Below, piece by piece: positions 60,894 through 64,000 of a stretch of DNA of 64,000 nucleotides. The stretch is from M0108 sp044228695. Its GTDB lineage: Bacteria > Pseudomonadota > Gammaproteobacteria > Chromatiales > Chromatiaceae. How positions within the stretch are numbered: position 1 is the first letter of the stretch; each line of letters begins with the position of its first letter. The notes beneath the pieces were generated by a model that saw only the letters and a program-made list of their open reading frames with translations, was not told where the DNA came from and ran no database searches. The stretch spans positions 37,854-101,853 of the forward strand of contig JBGAUK010000002.1 in assembly GCA_044228695.1 (NCBI GenBank), read 5' to 3'. Made by a program: the position numbers and the translations under genes.

Positions 60894-62726
60894 ATGGCCA
60901 AGATGCGGCCTTTTCTGGCGGCGGCCCTGGTGGGGATCCTGGCGGGGCTGGTCGGGGCGGCCTTTCATGCCCTGCTCGACCAGGCCGATCAGGGCCGCGA
61001 ACTGCTGCACACCGCCCTGGAGGCGGCCCCGGTGCCGGGTTGGCTGGTGCTGATGGCCCTGGGGGCCCTGGTGCTATGCGTCGCCCTCTCGCTGGTGCGC
61101 CGTTTCGCCCCGGAGACCGCCGGCAGTGGCATTCAGGAGGTGGAGGCCATCCTTGCCGGTGAAAACGGCCTGCGCTGGCAACGGGTGCTGCCGGTCAAGT
61201 TCGTCGCGGGGGTTCTGGCGGTCGGCTCCGGCCTGGTGCTGGGGCGCGAGGGACCGACGGTCCACATGGGCGCCGCCCTGGGCCAACTGGCAACGGAGCG
61301 GCTGGGCCTGGATGCCCGGCAGGGCCGCACCCTGATCGCGGCCGGCGCGGCCGCGGGACTCGCCGCCGCCTTCAACGCCCCGCTGGCGGCCATCATCTTC
61401 GTTACCGAAGAACTGCGGGAGCACTTCGAGTACAGCTTCGCCGCGCTGCAGTCGGTCATCCTGGCGTGCTGCCTGGCGGTGGTGGTCAGCGACGGCCTCC
61501 TGGGACAGGGGCCGGCCCTGGCCCTGCCGCCCCTGGGCCAGGCCCCCCTGTCCGCCTTGCCCCTCTTTGTGGTGCTGGGAGTCCTGGTCGGGATCCTGGG
61601 GGTCCTGTTCAACGCCCTGCTCCTGGGGTCGCTGGGGCGGTTGCGGGCCTTGCGCGAGGGCCATGCCTATCTCACCACCGGCGTCCTAGGGATGGCCCTG
61701 GGCGCCCTGGTCTGGAGCGCGCCCCAAGCCATGGGTGGCGGCGAGGGCCTGGTGGCGTCCCTGCTTCAGGGCCACCCGGGCACCGGCTTCCTGCTGATCC
61801 TGCTTGCGGCGCGGGTGCTGACCACGGTGGGCAGCTATGGCGCCGGGCTACCGGGTGGCATCTTCGCCCCCCTGCTCGCGCTGGGCACCCTGGTCGGAGT
61901 GCTCTTCGATCACCTGGTGGCGGGGCTGGCCCCGGGGCTGGGCCTGAGTCCCGGCCTCTTCGCGGTAGCGGCCATGGGCGCCCTCTTTGCCGCCACGGTG
62001 CGCGCCCCCTTGACGGGGATCATCCTGGTGATCGAACTTACCGGCGCCCTGGACCTGGGCTTGCCCATCATCCTCACCTGCCTCGGGGCCACATTTACCG
62101 CCGAGGCGTTGGGCGGGCAACCCATCTACAGCCTGCTGCTCGCCCAAGGGCATCAGCCGCCACCCCCGCCCCGCGCCCCCTGGCGGCGGGTGCTGGCCGC
62201 CGGCGGCATCCTGGTCGCGCTGCTGGGCTTGGGTCGCCTGACGGCACCTGGGCCGGGGGAGATGGGGGACGGACCCCGGGGAGGGACGGCGAGCACGGAG
62301 AGTCCGTCACCGCTGGCCCTTGATCCCACCGGCCCCGCCTTGTCCAGCCGCGCCGCGGTGGGGCCTGGCCCTGATCCGGGTGTCGCGCCTCCGGACTCGT
62401 CGCCACCCCACGACGCGACCCTCGCGCCAGCGCCAGAAGGTCGGGACCCAGGAGGCTTTGCGATCCAGCTTCTGACCGTGGCCAACGACGCAAGTCTCGG
62501 TGCCTTCGCGCAGCGGCACGCCTGGGTCGGACAGTTCCGCACCCTGCGAGGCCAGCATCGGGGCAAGGCCTGGGTGGCCCTTATGGTGGGCGATTTCGCC
62601 ACCCTGACCGAGGCCGAGGCCGCCCTAAACGCCCTCCCCCAGGACTTGCGCCGCCTAAAACCCCTGGTGCGGCCCCTGCCCGGGGGCACACGACTACTGT
62701 CGGTCCCAACCGCGACAAAGCCCTAG
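60894..62726 (+). CDS. ClC-family Cl-/H+ antiporter with C-terminal SPOR domain
   Basis: 610 residues. The ClC channel part (about 1-430) keeps GSGIQEVE, LVLGREGPTVHMGAALG (gating Glu), FVTEELREHFEYSF (proton Glu, so an exchanger) and LPGGIFAPLLALG. A helix at about 440-455 and a Pro-rich linker lead to a SPOR-like domain at about 530-605 (FAIQLLTVANDASLGAFAQR, WVALMVGDFATLTEAEAALN), as in DamX. SPOR domains bind denuded peptidoglycan at division sites. TTG at 60870 is an alternative start. Confidence 0.9.
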   Translation: MAKMRPFLAAALVGILAGLVGAAFHALLDQADQGRELLHTALEAAPVPGWLVLMALGALVLCVALSLVRRFAPETAGSGIQEVEAILAGENGLRWQRVLPVKFVAGVLAVGSGLVLGREGPTVHMGAALGQLATERLGLDARQGRTLIAAGAAAGLAAAFNAPLAAIIFVTEELREHFEYSFAALQSVILACCLAVVVSDGLLGQGPALALPPLGQAPLSALPLFVVLGVLVGILGVLFNALLLGSLGRLRALREGHAYLTTGVLGMALGALVWSAPQAMGGGEGLVASLLQGHPGTGFLLILLAARVLTTVGSYGAGLPGGIFAPLLALGTLVGVLFDHLVAGLAPGLGLSPGLFAVAAMGALFAATVRAPLTGIILVIELTGALDLGLPIILTCLGATFTAEALGGQPIYSLLLAQGHQPPPPPRAPWRRVLAAGGILVALLGLGRLTAPGPGEMGDGPRGGTASTESPSPLALDPTGPALSSRAAVGPGPDPGVAPPDSSPPHDATLAPAPEGRDPGGFAIQLLTVANDASLGAFAQRHAWVGQFRTLRGQHRGKAWVALMVGDFATLTEAEAALNALPQDLRRLKPLVRPLPGGTRLLSVPTATKP

Positions 62727-62952
62727 CCACCCTGCTTATCGGGACGGCTGAACGCGAGGCATGAGAATAGGATTCTGGAAAGACAGAAAGCCAGCCCGAG
62801 GAGAGGTGGGCCAGCGAGATGATAGGAAGAGGTGGCGTCGGAGAAAGGTACTTGCTACCGCTAAGATGCTGACGACCCTCCCCCGACGCCGAAAGGGGTA
62901 TAGGACGGAGCACACATCCCTGTGCGCGAGAATTTCCTAACTCAACTGCAAC

Positions 62953-63327
62953 TTACTTGGTGGGAGCGGCCGGGGCGGCGGGCGCGACCGGGGGAGCGGG
63001 CGGGGCACTGTAGGGAGCGCCATAAGGGGCGCCATAAGGAGCATAGCCGTAGGGGGCTCCGTAGCCGTAAGGGCCGTAACCATTGTAGTAGCTGTCGTAG
63101 TAGCGGCTGTTGCCACGGCCATAACCGCGTCCGCCGCCACCCATGTTCATGCTGAAGTTGCCGTAGCCATCTCCATCACCGAACATGTCGTTCATCATGT
63201 TGTTATTACCCCAACCGTCGTTGCCATAACCGTTGTTACCCCAGGGACCACCGCCCCAGAAGGCGGAAGCAGAAGCGGAAACACCCAGCAGGGCGGCGAT
63301 GGCGGCGGCAGCAGCAAGCTTTTTCAT
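62953..63327 (-). CDS. Sulfur globule protein-like secreted Gly/Tyr-rich protein (copy 2)
   Basis: 124 residues: Sec signal (MKKLAAAAAIAALLGVSASA), cleavage likely before the aromatic FWGGG, then Gly/Asn-rich sequence with NNNMMNDMFGDGDGYGNFSM, RGYGRGN, and YGYGAPYGYAPYGAPYGAPY repeats, ending in Ala/Pro. It is a clear paralogue of the gene at 8134. Assignment to the sulfur globule envelope family is from composition and recollection. Its promoter resembles that of copy 1. Confidence 0.72.
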   Translation of the reverse strand: MKKLAAAAAIAALLGVSASASAFWGGGPWGNNGYGNDGWGNNNMMNDMFGDGDGYGNFSMNMGGGGRGYGRGNSRYYDSYYNGYGPYGYGAPYGYAPYGAPYGAPYSAPPAPPVAPAAPAAPTK

Positions 63328-63406
63328 GCGATTTTCTCTCTCGTTGGTTTCTAGTTGGTGACAAGGGCGGCGTCTTAGTTAGGCGGTGCGCCGTCCATGG
63401 GTTAGT

Positions 63407-63435
63407 AGAATATTAGAATGTTCTTATGTTGTCAA
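63407..63435 (-). promoter_or_regulatory. Sigma70-type promoter with near-palindromic operator, sulfur-globule-like gene 2
   Basis: Minus strand -35 TTGACA (63430-63435) and -10-like TATTCT (63407-63412) with a 17-base spacer. An inverted repeat centred in the spacer (ATTAGAA-TG-TTCTTAT, one mismatch) resembles the operator of copy 1. Downstream blocks CGTCTTAG and GCCGTCC are shared with copy 1. Confidence 0.6.
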
Positions 63436-63529
63436 TCATCTTTTTTCCTGGCAGGGGCCTGCGATCCTTGATGGATGGTATCGCCCACCGCGCGCCCCTC
63501 TACCGCCATCGCTCCCGGCGCCACCGCTC

Positions 63530-64000
63530 AAACTCACCCCCGAGGAACGCGATAACGCCTTGACGATCCTGCACTCGGATCGCTTCGTCGATGCCTCGCC
63601 CCGTACCATCCACGCCACCCTGCTCGGTGCGTACCCGCTACCACATCCTCGCCGCCGAGGACCAACTGCACGAGCGGCGCAACGTCCGCCAGCACCCCCA
63701 GTACGCCAAACCCGAACTGCTGGCCACCGCCCCGAACCAACTGTGGTCCTGGGACATCACCCAGCTCAAGGGGCCGCAGAAGTGGTCCTACTTCTACCTC
63801 TACGTGATCATTGATGTCTTCAGCCGCTACGTGGTCGGCTGGATGGTCGCGACCTGCGAGTCGGCCGCCCTGGCCAAGCAGTTCATCGCCGAGACCTGCG
63901 ACAAACAGGGCATCCGCCCCGGCCAGCTCACCCTGCACGCCGACCGCGGCTCCAGCATGAAGTCCAAGCCCGTCGCCTTCCTCCTCGCCGACCTGGGCGT
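63530..64000 (+). pseudogene. Decayed IS3-family transposase (rve core), cut by window end
   Basis: KLTPEERDNALTILHSDRFVDAS and SPRTIHATLL (from about 63530) and, in a second frame from about 63630, SVRTRYHILAAEDQLHERRN, WSWDITQLKG, YVIIDVFSRYVVGWMVA and LHADRGSSM are the IS3 OrfB integrase-core pattern (first two DDE Asp residues visible). A frame change and loss of a few codons near 63630 and a missing N-terminus mark it as inactive. The remainder lies past the window edge. Confidence 0.8.

Noticed and set aside
1..64000. CRISPR arrays, rRNA or tRNA genes
   Set aside because: No repeat-spacer structure was seen, and no cloverleaf-type or rRNA sequence was recognised by eye; a tRNA scan would be needed to exclude a tRNA fully.

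Overview
This 64-kb, GC-rich window reads as chromosome of a gammaproteobacterium, most likely a sulfur-storing member of the Chromatiales (purple sulfur bacteria and relatives). The lineage call rests on two glycine/tyrosine-rich secreted proteins that look like sulfur globule envelope proteins, together with an aa3-type cytochrome oxidase operon, a cd1 nitrite reductase locus and gamma-type housekeeping genes. This is inference from gene content; no rRNA or tRNA gene was found.

Layout. 1-7.6 kb: aa3 cytochrome c oxidase and its assembly genes on the minus strand (ctaC, ctaD, a 51-residue protein, cox11, ctaE, SURF1, a SCO-like protein, ctaB), with a perfect FNR-type box upstream. 8.1-8.5 kb: first sulfur-globule-like gene. 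8.6-13.8 kb: housekeeping (holA, lptE, leuS, DAHP synthase). 14.0-19.7 kb: a non-canonical Hsp70 operon (TPR giant, J-like protein without HPD, GrpE-like, short Hsp70, zinc-ribbon protein). 19.7-30.0 kb: envelope and transport genes (META-domain protein, SLC13 and GntP carriers, patatin, outer-membrane phospholipase A, lipase, small membrane proteins). 30.1-37 kb: H-NS-like protein, a 30-bp tandem repeat, an RND efflux pair, an acetyltransferase and a polysaccharide deacetylase.

37.3-48.3 kb is the most unusual part: a Ser/Thr kinase followed by a tightly overlapping operon encoding protease-FHA, PP2C, a MotB-like coiled-coil protein, zinc-ribbon FHA, VWA-FHA, a second PP2C, FHA-zinc-ribbon and a MotA/ExbB-like channel. 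The extracytoplasmic part of the kinase carries two copies of a DUF1566/lectin-like domain. In their last 40 codons these copies differ almost only at first and second bases of codons ending in C or T, as expected of diversity-generating-retroelement variable regions. I read the locus as a phospho-signalling system coupled to a proton-channel-like motor and to a possibly diversified receptor.

48.4-54.3 kb: an octaheme cytochrome with TPRs, a YefM/YoeB toxin-antitoxin pair, a zinc metallopeptidase, an OB-fold protein, aquaporin and a 49-residue lipoprotein. 54.3-59.7 kb: a denitrification segment (nirN, nirS, and divergent DUF2189-norE-norF) with two FNR/DNR-like boxes. nirS is split by one extra base in a run of seven C. 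59.8-64 kb: an orphan antitoxin, a PEBP-family protein, a ClC transporter with a SPOR tail, the second sulfur-globule-like gene and a decayed IS3-family transposase cut by the window end.

Two genes (nirS and the protease-FHA gene) are broken by +1 changes at seven-base G/C runs. Either the assembly has homopolymer errors or these genes are really disrupted.
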